Source of the DNA: Lentzea aerocolonigenes
Lineage (GTDB): Bacteria > Actinomycetota > Actinomycetes > Mycobacteriales > Pseudonocardiaceae
Length of the DNA: 49,123 nucleotides
Assembly (NCBI RefSeq): GCF_000955955.1
Contig: NZ_JYJG01000144.1
Coordinates: 1 to 49,123 of the forward strand
Direction: 5' to 3'
Shown here: positions 26,495 to 34,472 of the stretch, piece after piece
How positions within the stretch are numbered: the stretch's first letter is position 1
Layout of the letters: each line of letters begins with the position of its first letter
Program-made: the position numbers and the translations under genes
The notes under the pieces: generated by a model
Told to the model about the DNA's origin: nothing
Seen by the model: the letters and a program-made list of their open reading frames with translations, nothing else
Databases searched by the model: none

Positions 26495-27496
26495 CTACAC
26501 GCCCGGCCTGACGGCCAGCGGCATCAACTCGTGATAATTCCAGTTGATCTTGCTGATCTTCACGACGTCACCCGTTTCGGGCGCGTGGATGTACTCGTCG
26601 TTGCCGAGGTACATGGCCACGTGGTGCACCGAACGCGGGTCCGCCGGGTCAGTCGCCCAGAAGATCAGGTCGCCTGCCTGGGCGTCGCGCACCGGGAGGT
26701 GGGCGCCGCCCTGTTCGTACTGGTCGTTCGCCACGCGCGGGATCTTCACGCCGGCCGCCGCGAACGCCTTCACCAGAATTCCCGAGCAGTCCCACGCGTC
26801 CGGGCCGTTGCCGCCCCACAGGTACGGCTCGCCCAACTGCTCCTTGGTGAACTGGATCGCGATGCCCGCCGCGTTCGAGGCCAGCAGGAACTGACCAGCG
26901 CCGGAACCGCAGCCGGCCGGGTCGGTGATCTGGCCCAGCTCGCCCAGCAGGAACGCCGCCATGGACTCCCAGTTGTGGTACCGGTCGGGGAACGCAGACC
27001 GCTCCACCGCCTGCGCCGAGTCACCGGGGCGCTTGCTCTCCCAGTCCGGCACGGCCAGCAGCACGTCGTAGAACTTGTTGATCGCGTACGTCGGGTCGGT
27101 CACCTGCTCCGGTGAGCCCCAGCCCATCGACGGACGCATCTGGAAGATGCCCAGCGAGTCGCGGTCGCCGTAGTTCAGCGGACGCAGACCCGACTCGGTC
27201 ATGCCGGCCTGGATCGCGACCTGCCACGCGAGCGGCGGCAGCTTGCGCTCCTGGCCGATGGAGATGATCCGGGCGACGATGTTGCGCTGCTCGTCGTTGA
27301 GCCTCGACGCGTCGTGCTGGCCCTTGTCGCCGCCACCCGCGTCCCACGGCCCGATCGCCGCGTTGCAGCTCGTCAGCCGGAAACCGCCCTGTGCAGCCGG
27401 GTTCGTGGAGTTGCTGACCACCTGCGTGACGCCGGACGTGGCCACCGCGATCACGACGACCGCGACGAGAGCTCCGATCAGCAGCATCAGGCGCAT
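26495..27496 (-). CDS. Bifunctional lytic transglycosylase / NlpC-P60 endopeptidase
   Basis: 333 residues from the ATG at 27496, two bases after the stop of the preceding gene. One N-terminal membrane helix (MLLIGALVAVVVIAVATSG) anchors it. A lysozyme-like transglycosylase domain follows with the catalytic Glu in AGMTESGLRPLNYGDRDS and GIFQMRPSMGWG. The C-terminal NlpC/P60 domain has the Cys in DAWDCSGILV and His in HHVAMYLGNDEYIHAP. Such two-domain wall hydrolases are the hallmark peptidoglycan-piercing component of Gram-positive conjugation systems (VirB1-like; TcpG or CwlT in ICEBs1). It would open the wall locally for channel assembly. Confidence 0.92.
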   Translation of the reverse strand: MRLMLLIGALVAVVVIAVATSGVTQVVSNSTNPAAQGGFRLTSCNAAIGPWDAGGGDKGQHDASRLNDEQRNIVARIISIGQERKLPPLAWQVAIQAGMTESGLRPLNYGDRDSLGIFQMRPSMGWGSPEQVTDPTYAINKFYDVLLAVPDWESKRPGDSAQAVERSAFPDRYHNWESMAAFLLGELGQITDPAGCGSGAGQFLLASNAAGIAIQFTKEQLGEPYLWGGNGPDAWDCSGILVKAFAAAGVKIPRVANDQYEQGGAHLPVRDAQAGDLIFWATDPADPRSVHHVAMYLGNDEYIHAPETGDVVKISKINWNYHELMPLAVRPGV

Positions 27497-27498
27497 GG

Positions 27499-28092
27499 TC
27501 AGCTCGCCTTCGTGTAGCTGTTTACCCGCCACTCGTTGGTCGGCGTCTTCACCAGCGTGATGACGACCTTGCCGAGGTCGGTGCCCACCTCGAAGTCCGC
27601 GGAGGACACGTAGGACTTCTTCGGCGTCACCTTCTGGATGATCTTGTCAGGCACGTTCTTCGGGTCGATCGTCGCCATCTGCGCGAGGAACTCCTCCGTC
27701 GTGTACGGACGGAGCTGCGCGAGCCACTTGTTGACGTCGTTGTCCGGCGGAGGCTTGATCCAGTTCTCCGCCCACAGCTCCGCGATCAGCTGCGCGTCAG
27801 CGGCGGGCGGCGCGGCGGAGGCGGTGTTCGACGGCGGTGGCTGCTTGGTCGGCAACGAGGCGCCGCTGGACGGCAGCTGACCGACCTGGGTGCCCTGCGA
27901 CGACGACTGACCGGCGGCCGTCGTGGGCGCGGAAGGCTTGCGGTCCAGCACCTTCGGGATGATCACGCCGAGAGCGACGACCACCACCACGAAGATGATG
28001 ATCGACGCGGCCAGGTGGCGCGGGGAACGCAGCGGCCAGCCCCACAGCCTGCGGTAGACCGCGGCACGGCCGCGGTTCGTTCGGATCGGCAT
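27499..28092 (-). CDS. TcpC/VirB8-like channel protein
   Basis: 197 residues. A basic cytoplasmic head (RGRAAVYRRLWGWPLRS) is followed by one membrane helix (SIIIFVVVVVALGVIIP), a Ser/Pro/Thr linker of about 50 residues, and a C-terminal domain of about 100 residues (AELWAENWIKPPPDND, YTTEEFLAQMATIDP, NEWRVNSYTKAS). This order matches the single-pass NTF2-like TcpC and VirB8 proteins of conjugation channels. The family match is by architecture and context rather than strong sequence identity. It sits 13 nt downstream of the VirB6-like gene and is coupled to the wall hydrolase. Confidence 0.72.
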   Translation of the reverse strand: MPIRTNRGRAAVYRRLWGWPLRSPRHLAASIIIFVVVVVALGVIIPKVLDRKPSAPTTAAGQSSSQGTQVGQLPSSGASLPTKQPPPSNTASAAPPAADAQLIAELWAENWIKPPPDNDVNKWLAQLRPYTTEEFLAQMATIDPKNVPDKIIQKVTPKKSYVSSADFEVGTDLGKVVITLVKTPTNEWRVNSYTKAS

Positions 28093-28105
28093 CTACGCTC
28101 CCTTC

Positions 28106-29968
28106 TCAGCTGTTGTCTCGGACTTCGAAACCGCGCGACGGTCGGTAGATCACGTGCACCGGACGTCCTGCCACCACTTCTGTCTCAGCCCTGCGAGGTT
28201 CCTGCACCGGACCCGAGTAGCTCGAGGACCGCGACGGCACGAGCACCGCGTCGTCGACCCGGTCCCACTGCCTGTCGGTGACCGGCGGGCTGTCCACCAC
28301 GCGCGACCGGGCGGCCGGCAACGCGGCCGGGCCCGATCCGGCGGGCAGCGCACCCGCGCGCACGCCGTAACCGTCGCCACCGCTGATGATCTGGCCGGGT
28401 TGCGAGTCGCGGTCGAGGCGCTGGGCCGTGGCCATGACCGGGTTCGAGGCTTCCGGCCGGACGCGGGTACGTCCACGTTGCGGTGCCGCGTCGTCGGTCT
28501 CGTTCTCCCGCACGGACTCCCAGAACTCGTCCTGCGGCGTCGGACCGGCCTGCTTCTTGCGGCCCAGCATCTTCGACCAGACACCGCCGCTCATCGGCAG
28601 GACGTTGCTCGCCGAGCCGACCGACATCTCGACCATCTGCCACATGCGGCGCAACGGTTTGCCGATCACGAAGCAGACGAGTGTCAGCATCAGGCCGAGC
28701 AAAGTCCTGGTGAGCAACGAAAGCCCGGTCGCGTTGAAGATCGCCTGCAGCAGCAACGCGTGGACGCCGGCGAGAACCGCGAGCACCAGCACGTTGAACA
28801 CCGTCACGGCGGCCGCGCGAGCGACCTTGCGCAGCAGGTCGTGGTGGATCAGCGCGACGAGACCGATGAGCGGCCCGGCCAAGGTCAGAATGCGCAGCAA
28901 CAGCTGAGCCAGCAGCACCGCGGCCTTCGCGAACAGCTGGAACAGCGAGAACGCGATGGACTGCAGCAGCGCCAGGAATCCCGCGCCGGTACGGCTGCCG
29001 TCGGTGCCGTCGAAGTAGCCCTTCGAGGTGCCGAGCTGGGCTTCGAGGGCCTTCCACTCGGCCTTCTTGGCTTCCAGCGCCGCCTGGTCCGCGTCCTTGT
29101 GCTCGGCGATCTCGGTGGTGGTCCACGCCTGAGCCTTGAGGATGCGCGGGCCGAACTCGGCGGCCTGCGGTGCTTCCGGCGTGCCGAACGCGCCGCGCAG
29201 CCAGCTCTGGTAGACGACCGCGTCGTGCAGCTTCGTCGGCAGAACGTGAAGTGTGCCTTGCTCTTCCGGTGCCTCGATGAACCCCGCCTGGATCTCGGAC
29301 GTCTTCGAGACCAGCGTGTTGTCGAGGAGGTTGTAGAACTGCGGTAGGGCCAAAGTGGACGTTGCCAGCCACATGGCCGCCAACGCCCAGAGCCCGCGTT
29401 TGGAGATCGTGGCGAAGTCGCCGGTCCAGATCTGCCGGAACATCATGATCGCGAGGATCAGCGCGACGAGGCCGAACCAGCGCAGGTAGACGTTGTCGTA
29501 GACCTTCTGCACGCCGTTCTTCACGGCGTCGTCCAGCGGGACCAGCAGACCGCGGCCCATCACCGTGTAGTGCAACGCGTTCGTGGCGCCGACGATGTTC
29601 TTGCCGATGCTGAACAGCTCGTTGCCGGCCCACGTGTCGATCGTGGCGTTGGCGTCCGGGACGATGTTGCACTTGGGCTGGTAGTTGTGCCAGACCATGC
29701 CCGCGTAGCCGTACTCGAGGTACGGCGAGCCGGGCAGGCCGTTGCCGACGGGCGGGTCGAGCGCGCCGACCATGCCCGCGCCCGGCCGCTCCGGATTCGG
29801 TGCCTCACCACAGGACTGAGCGTGCGCCGGAGCGCCGATCACGACCTGCAGGGCCAGGATCACCGCGACCGCGATGACCGAACGCTGACGCGCTGACGTG
29901 CGCAGCGCGAACCGCCGCCTTGCCCAGAGCAAGGCGGCGATCGCGAGCACGATCGTCAGCGCCGTCAT
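28106..29968 (-). CDS. VirB6-like polytopic membrane protein
   Basis: 620 residues. The start overlaps the stop codon of the ATPase gene by ATGA. An N-terminal helix and a signal-like segment (VIAVAVILALQVVIGAPAHAQ) precede an exported region with cysteines. A first group of helices lies near residues 165-215 and a second group near 325-435 (FLALLQSIAFSLFQLFAKAAVLLAQLL, in parts; LTLVCFVIGKPLRRM). The last 180 residues form a Pro/Arg/Asp-rich cytoplasmic tail. VirB6/TcpH-type proteins form the inner-membrane part of T4SS channels, and the gene order supports that role. Alternative: a lineage-specific membrane protein with another export function. Confidence 0.72.
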   Translation of the reverse strand: MTALTIVLAIAALLWARRRFALRTSARQRSVIAVAVILALQVVIGAPAHAQSCGEAPNPERPGAGMVGALDPPVGNGLPGSPYLEYGYAGMVWHNYQPKCNIVPDANATIDTWAGNELFSIGKNIVGATNALHYTVMGRGLLVPLDDAVKNGVQKVYDNVYLRWFGLVALILAIMMFRQIWTGDFATISKRGLWALAAMWLATSTLALPQFYNLLDNTLVSKTSEIQAGFIEAPEEQGTLHVLPTKLHDAVVYQSWLRGAFGTPEAPQAAEFGPRILKAQAWTTTEIAEHKDADQAALEAKKAEWKALEAQLGTSKGYFDGTDGSRTGAGFLALLQSIAFSLFQLFAKAAVLLAQLLLRILTLAGPLIGLVALIHHDLLRKVARAAAVTVFNVLVLAVLAGVHALLLQAIFNATGLSLLTRTLLGLMLTLVCFVIGKPLRRMWQMVEMSVGSASNVLPMSGGVWSKMLGRKKQAGPTPQDEFWESVRENETDDAAPQRGRTRVRPEASNPVMATAQRLDRDSQPGQIISGGDGYGVRAGALPAGSGPAALPAARSRVVDSPPVTDRQWDRVDDAVLVPSRSSSYSGPVQEPRRAETEVVAGRPVHVIYRPSRGFEVRDNS

Positions 29969-32823
29969 GCGGCGCCGTCCCGGTGGCGGTTGGGGCCGTC
30001 ACCGTGGCCCACCAAATGGGCCTCTTCCTCCGTCAGTCCGAGCTCCATGTCCGCCGCCAGTTCGTCGTCGATCTCGTCGGGCACGTAGGCGGGCGGCTGC
30101 GGAGCCGCGTTGTCGTCCGTCGGCACGAGCTCGCCCTTGCCGTTGTCGCGCTTGGCATCGGGGGTCGTGTCGAGGGAGTTGCGCAGGTGTTCCAGGTGCG
30201 GGCCGCTGAAGTCGATGCGGATGCGCTCCACACCACCGGCACCGTCGCCGAAGATGAACTGCCGCGGCGCGCGGTCGCGTTCGGTCGCCGTGCGCTCGCC
30301 ACCGGGGCGGCGGCCGAGCGACGCGATGACCTGCTCGTAGCCGGCTCCGACCGGAACCTTGAGCAGCCGCAACGCATCCGCCTGCGCCTGGTCGTCGTCC
30401 AGGCGCCCGACGAAGACCGAGTCGAGCAGTGCGACGAAGCCCTGGATCCTCAGGAAGTCGGCGGGAATCTGCGACGACAGCAGTACGCGGACGTTCCACT
30501 TTCGCGAGTCGCGCGCGAAGCGGTTCATCAGCACGCGACCGGTCGGGACCTCCGAGAGGAAGAACGCCTCGTCGATCCAGACGCCCTTGCGGAGGTCCTT
30601 CGGCCGGTCGTAGATCGACCGCTGGGTGAGCCAGGCGGCGAGGTTGAGCATCTCGACGCCGAGCGACTCGGCGTCCGTCCAGTGCTCGCGGCCGACGCCG
30701 TCCTTGGGCAGGTTGAGGCCCGCCATGGTGAGGACGGTGAGCCGGTCGTCGCGCTGCTCGTTGTACGGGTCGTCGTTCTCCTCGGGGATCAGCAACGACA
30801 TGCGCTCGCGCATCTCGTCGAGGAAGTCCGCGACGACGACGGCGTGCTCGTGGTGCTCGGACGCGTCGCGGCGCAGCGCCTCGAAGACGAGACCGGGGTG
30901 CGCGTCGAAGCGGCCACCGACCGTGCGGACGGCACGCAGCAGCACGATGCGCGTCTGGGGCAGACGCGCGACCTCGTACGGCAGCAGACCCGTGAGCACG
31001 TCGAGCACGAGACGACGACGGGTCGCCGCCGCCAGTGCCTTCTCGCGGCGCCAGGCCCGTTCGGGATCTTCCTCGTCGAGGAAGTGGTCGAGCATCGGCT
31101 CGGCGACCACCCGGTACGGGTTCAGAATCCCGGGCTGGGCGTTGAGCAGGTTGATCGGCCGCGCGTACGGCCGCAGCTCCGGCAGGTCGCACAGCGCGGA
31201 CAGCGGACCGGACGGGTCGAGCAACGTCCAGTGCGCGCCGGCCCGCAGCGTTTTGTAGACCATGCCGCCGCCGAGGAACGACTTGCCGGCACCGAGGCCC
31301 GCGACCATCGCCGTCAGGCCCGAGGAGTCCCGGAGTTCCTGCGCCATCCACGGGTCCCACGCGACCGGCCGGCGCGTGGCCGTGACGGTTTCACCCAGAA
31401 GGATTCCCCGGCGGTCACCGACCTCGGCCGTCGCCGTCGGAACAGCGGACGCGGCCCACAACACGCTGCCGCGACGCAGGTACGCGCCGTTCGAGAGCGG
31501 TTCGCCGGGGATGAACTCGCGGGCGATCGCGTACTGCGCCTCTGGGTGCTCGATCGCGATCTTCGGCTTGTACAGCTCCAGCAACGACTGGGCGAGCCGC
31601 AGTGCCTCGCGCTCGGTCGGGCCGCTCACCGCGAGCCGCCACCACGACCGCACCCGGGTGCCCAGCGCGGTGAAGCCCGACGTCATCTCGTCGTCGATCT
31701 CCAGCACGCGCCCGGCCTGGCGGGCCAGCGACTGCGGCGGGTCGAGCTCGTGCTCGTCGGTGTAGTGGCGGACCTGCGAGCGGACCTTGCTCATCTGCCG
31801 CGACAGCTCACCCGAGACTTCCTCTGGCTTGCGCACATAGATGCGGGCGGACCACTCGACACTCGCCGGGAGCCTGTCCGCGCGCTGCACCCACGGGTCG
31901 TCGACCTCGGGGATCTGCAGGCCGTGCATCAGCCCGACGGTGAGCACCGCGACGTGCCGCTTGATGCCCGCGTTCGAGCCGGTGCGGCCGCGCACGGTCA
32001 CCGTCGGCGAGTACGGCTCCTGGTGGAAGTCGGCGGCGTCGGTGAACGACGCGAGGTCCTCCGGTTCCCACGCGGCACCCGGCACGGCGGGCAGGTTGCG
32101 CGGCGCGGGCAGGCCCAGCGAGCACGACCTGTGCATCAGCCAGGACATCTCCTCGGCCGTCGCGGGACGGCCTTCGAGACCCGCGGAACCGATCACCTGG
32201 TCGAGGTGCTCGACCTCGGAGTCGAGCGCGACCAGCTCGGCGTCGACGGCATCCGGGAAGACCCTGCGCAGCACGGGGGCGGCGCGTTCGACGGCGCGGT
32301 CCATCATGTTGCGGGTCTGCACCTGGACGCCCAGGTAGACCTCTTTCTCCGCCATCGAGCGGCCCATGAGCTGCTGCTGCTCGCCGACCATGTAGTCGTC
32401 GAACGACAGCGTGCCGGGGGTGTCCGGCAGGCGCTTGACGGCGTTGTGCACGTGCGCCTCGGCCCACATGCGGATCGGGTACGGCCGCGTCGTCACCCGC
32501 AGGTGCATCCAGCGGCCCTGCAGCTCGGCGTACTGGCCCGCGATCGCGGCGATCAGGTCCTGGCGCTGCGAGTCGCTGCGGAACGACCAGCGCTGCGGGG
32601 CGAGCCGGTACCAGGCGTAGACCTCCTGACCGGTGCGCAACAGGTGCCCGTCGATGCTGCGGGCGGCGATCGACGGGGTGTAGCTCGGCACGGACTGCTC
32701 GCCGGGCAGGCGACGTCCGCGCTTCGAATATGCGGCTCGGTCACGCTCACGGGGGTCGGCCGCGGCGTGCTGGGCGATGTGCTGGGCGGAGCGACGGTCA
32801 CGGTCTCGCCGGCGTCCGAACAC
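29965..32823 (-). CDS. VirB4-like secretion ATPase
   Basis: 952 residues; GTG at 32823 after AGGAGG. The N-terminal half is the CagE/TrbE/VirB4-type region without motifs. The C-terminal half is a RecA-like ATPase with Walker A AGLGAGKSFLGGG near residues 505-515 and Walker B GVWIDEAFFL near 750, followed by VRVLLSSQIPADFL, the region coupling nucleotide to movement. Size and domain order match VirB4/ConE/TcpF, the energiser of every T4SS. It carries no membrane helices. The start lies inside the preceding gene with a 26-bp overlap, and its stop overlaps the next start, so translation of the operon is tightly coupled. Confidence 0.88.
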   Translation of the reverse strand: MFGRRRDRDRRSAQHIAQHAAADPRERDRAAYSKRGRRLPGEQSVPSYTPSIAARSIDGHLLRTGQEVYAWYRLAPQRWSFRSDSQRQDLIAAIAGQYAELQGRWMHLRVTTRPYPIRMWAEAHVHNAVKRLPDTPGTLSFDDYMVGEQQQLMGRSMAEKEVYLGVQVQTRNMMDRAVERAAPVLRRVFPDAVDAELVALDSEVEHLDQVIGSAGLEGRPATAEEMSWLMHRSCSLGLPAPRNLPAVPGAAWEPEDLASFTDAADFHQEPYSPTVTVRGRTGSNAGIKRHVAVLTVGLMHGLQIPEVDDPWVQRADRLPASVEWSARIYVRKPEEVSGELSRQMSKVRSQVRHYTDEHELDPPQSLARQAGRVLEIDDEMTSGFTALGTRVRSWWRLAVSGPTEREALRLAQSLLELYKPKIAIEHPEAQYAIAREFIPGEPLSNGAYLRRGSVLWAASAVPTATAEVGDRRGILLGETVTATRRPVAWDPWMAQELRDSSGLTAMVAGLGAGKSFLGGGMVYKTLRAGAHWTLLDPSGPLSALCDLPELRPYARPINLLNAQPGILNPYRVVAEPMLDHFLDEEDPERAWRREKALAAATRRRLVLDVLTGLLPYEVARLPQTRIVLLRAVRTVGGRFDAHPGLVFEALRRDASEHHEHAVVVADFLDEMRERMSLLIPEENDDPYNEQRDDRLTVLTMAGLNLPKDGVGREHWTDAESLGVEMLNLAAWLTQRSIYDRPKDLRKGVWIDEAFFLSEVPTGRVLMNRFARDSRKWNVRVLLSSQIPADFLRIQGFVALLDSVFVGRLDDDQAQADALRLLKVPVGAGYEQVIASLGRRPGGERTATERDRAPRQFIFGDGAGGVERIRIDFSGPHLEHLRNSLDTTPDAKRDNGKGELVPTDDNAAPQPPAYVPDEIDDELAADMELGLTEEEAHLVGHGDGPNRHRDGAA

Positions 32824-33268
32824 CGCGAACCTCCTTCTTACGGCTGGCTGACGTCCGGCGGTGCTGGGCCTGCTGTCTCGCCCGTTGTTTCTTGCTCAAC
32901 TTGGGACGAGGCCGCTGCGGACTGACCCGGATCCGGGCGGCACTGGCCGCTCCGCCGGTACTTGCCGTGCGCTCTCGAGGTGCGGTGAGCTCGCGGACCC
33001 ACATCGACATGACGGCCGTGAGCGGCCGTTCATGACTGATCCGCTGGGTGATGAAGCGAGTGAGGATGATCGTCGCGACGAGGGCCCACGCGGTCGAGAA
33101 GAACCCGAACCCGACGCCCATCTGACGCTCGATCGTGAGTACGACGAGGAAAACGACGATCCCGACACCCCACGCGACGTATCGCGCGCGCCAGGGAAAA
33201 GTCGCTTTGGGCGGGCCGAGCCAGACGGCGTCGACCCGGTAGACCTCGTCGTCAGTGCGAACCCGCAC
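32798..33268 (-). CDS. VirB3/PrgI-like small membrane protein
   Basis: 156 residues, GTG at 33268, three bases after the stop of the pilin-like gene. Two membrane helices (VAWGVGIVVFLVVLTIE and FSTAWALVATIILTRFIT) form a hairpin, followed by a very basic tail of about 60 residues (RPRPKLSKKQRARQQAQHRR). A small hairpin protein directly before the VirB4 gene is the usual position of VirB3 or PrgI. The basic tail could contact the ATPase or nucleic acid. The last 26 bp overlap the ATPase gene. Confidence 0.7.
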   Translation of the reverse strand: MRVRTDDEVYRVDAVWLGPPKATFPWRARYVAWGVGIVVFLVVLTIERQMGVGFGFFSTAWALVATIILTRFITQRISHERPLTAVMSMWVRELTAPRERTASTGGAASAARIRVSPQRPRPKLSKKQRARQQAQHRRTSASRKKEVRGVRTPARP

Positions 33269-33271
33269 GTG

Positions 33272-33550
33272 TCAGCCTCCGACGAACAAGCCGGCGAGCC
33301 ACTTGCCGATGTTCGAGCCCGCGTCGGTCGTGACCGCGAGGCCGATGATGGCCAAAGCGACGATCACACCACCGAGGCGGCGCATGACGCCCGCGTTGTC
33401 GCCCTTGCCGCCTCCCAGCCAGAGAAGGAGGAGCGCGACGGTCAGGAGGAGCAGCGGGACGATGTTGTCCAGGATCCAGCCGCGGACATTGCCTGTGCCC
33501 GGCACCGTCGGCTGCTGCTGAGCGAGTGTCACCAGGTCCATGGCGGTCAT
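33272..33550 (-). CDS. VirB2-like small membrane protein (pilin-like)
   Basis: 92 residues, ATG at 33550 after GGAGTACCTA. Two hydrophobic segments (ILDNIVPLLLLTVALLLLWL and LGGVIVALAIIGLAVTT) are separated by a short polar loop with charged residues. This is the topology of VirB2/TrbC-type subunits. It is the first gene of the operon. No cleavable signal peptide is evident, which differs from classical pilins, so the assignment rests on size, topology and position. Confidence 0.68.
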   Translation of the reverse strand: MTAMDLVTLAQQQPTVPGTGNVRGWILDNIVPLLLLTVALLLLWLGGGKGDNAGVMRRLGGVIVALAIIGLAVTTDAGSNIGKWLAGLFVGG

Positions 33551-33707
33551 TAGGTACTCCAGAGTGCGCTCGGGCTTGCGCTACGAGTAGAACACGAGTT
33601 CGTCACGAGGTGTGAAGCTGTTGGTGCGGGCTGTAGATCATCTGGCCGTTCCCCCTGGGAGGAATTACGTCTAATCTGGCCGACACATCATCACTGAGGA
33701 GACGTCA
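33551..33707. promoter_or_regulatory. Intergenic region with divergent promoters
   Basis: No coding sequence is supported here. The stretch separates the T4SS-like operon (minus strand) from the small open frame and partition-like gene on the plus strand, so it must carry promoters in both directions. I see no clear consensus -35/-10 pair. TAATCT at 33672-33677 is a possible plus-strand -10 box. Confidence 0.4.
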
Positions 33708-33824
33708 GTGGGGAACACCCGGACCAAGATTCTCTCCGTCGCTGGCAATGTTCACCCGACTGCGAACGCCCTGGTCACACACAGTGCGTGCGTCTCAAAC
33801 ATGCGCACGTGTCCACTCATGTGA
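33708..33824 (+). CDS. 38-codon open frame, possible remnant of a ParA start
   Basis: A strong ribosome site (GAGGAGACGTCA) precedes a GTG, giving a 38-residue peptide starting MGNTRTKILSVAGNV. The first residues resemble the first beta strand of ParA/Soj ATPases, where KILSVAN is normally followed by QKGGVGKTT. The Walker A is missing here and the frame ends soon after at TGA. It lies 72 bp before a partition-protein-like gene, where parA would be expected. It may be a decayed parA, a short leader peptide, or coincidence. Confidence 0.3.
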   Translation: MGNTRTKILSVAGNVHPTANALVTHSACVSNMRTCPLM

Positions 33825-33896
33825 AAGCCCTGATCGGCCGGGTTGCGACCCCTGCGCGGGCGCGACACTGAGCGACGACTCCGAGGAGATTCGCCC

Positions 33897-34238
33897 ATGC
33901 TCGAACCTGACCTCGCGCCGGACGGAAGTGTGGACGGAATCACAGCCTCCCCTAGTGCTCCAGGCGTGAATCAGCCTACCGGGGACGGCGTGCAATCCCG
34001 GCGGCGGGTCCAAAGGACGATCAACTTCGACAGGTCCGTGCTGGAGCGCGCGCGTGCGGCGGCCACCTATCTGGCGTCCTACGAGCCCCAGGCCGGAGTG
34101 CGGTCGCTGGCCGACATCGTGAATCCGGCGGTGCTGGCTTACGTGACCGAGTTGGAGGAGCTCTACAACGCGGGCGAGCCCTTCCGGCCGGTTCTGCGCA
34201 TGCCTTCCGGGCGGCCGGCCAAGCGCCTGAGCCCCTGA
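33897..34238 (+). CDS. Partition-like DNA-binding protein (ParB/centromere-binding type)
   Basis: 113 residues from the ATG at 33897, preceded by GAGGAGATTC. The first 40 residues are disordered (Pro, Ser, Asp). The rest, RRVQRTINFDRSVLERARAA, then SYEPQAGVRSLADIVNPAV and FRPVLRMPSGRPAK, has the strand-helix-helix pattern of ribbon-helix-helix proteins and resembles small centromere-binding proteins of actinobacterial plasmids. No parA gene accompanies it. Its position, divergent from the T4SS-like operon, would also suit a repressor of that operon. The family call is from general resemblance only. Confidence 0.55.
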   Translation: MLEPDLAPDGSVDGITASPSAPGVNQPTGDGVQSRRRVQRTINFDRSVLERARAAATYLASYEPQAGVRSLADIVNPAVLAYVTELEELYNAGEPFRPVLRMPSGRPAKRLSP

Positions 34239-34328
34239 CGCTCACCGAACGGGCGGCGACATCCAACCTGATCGCGTTCAGCGTGCTCGGCGTGTCGTAC
34301 GCGGTTCGGTTCGCGGCGGACGGTAGCG

Positions 34329-34472
34329 GTGGGCGATGTCTGGGCACAGCTCACCGCCGCGCCCCTGGCCGGGGTCGCGGCGGTGGCCTTGTTCCTCACT
34401 TCAGCTGTCGTGCTGCGGGACCTCGGTCAGGAGGCGCCGGAGATCCGCCAGAACAGGTTGCCGGCGGTGTAG
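34329..34472 (+). CDS. Possible 47-residue membrane peptide
   Basis: GTG at 34329 opens a frame with one hydrophobic helix (LAGVAAVALFLTSAVVL) and a polar tail. It overlaps by 46 bp the 3' end of the convergent secreted protein gene. No good ribosome site is seen. It is listed because the 188-bp gap after the partition-like gene holds nothing better; it may be chance. Confidence 0.2.
   Translation: MGDVWAQLTAAPLAGVAAVALFLTSAVVLRDLGQEAPEIRQNRLPAV

Noticed and set aside
29920..32925. About 1000-codon open frame on the plus strand, antisense to the VirB4-like ATPase
   Set aside because: Composition is Arg/His/Gln-rich as expected for a shadow frame. The minus-strand frame has clear Walker motifs.
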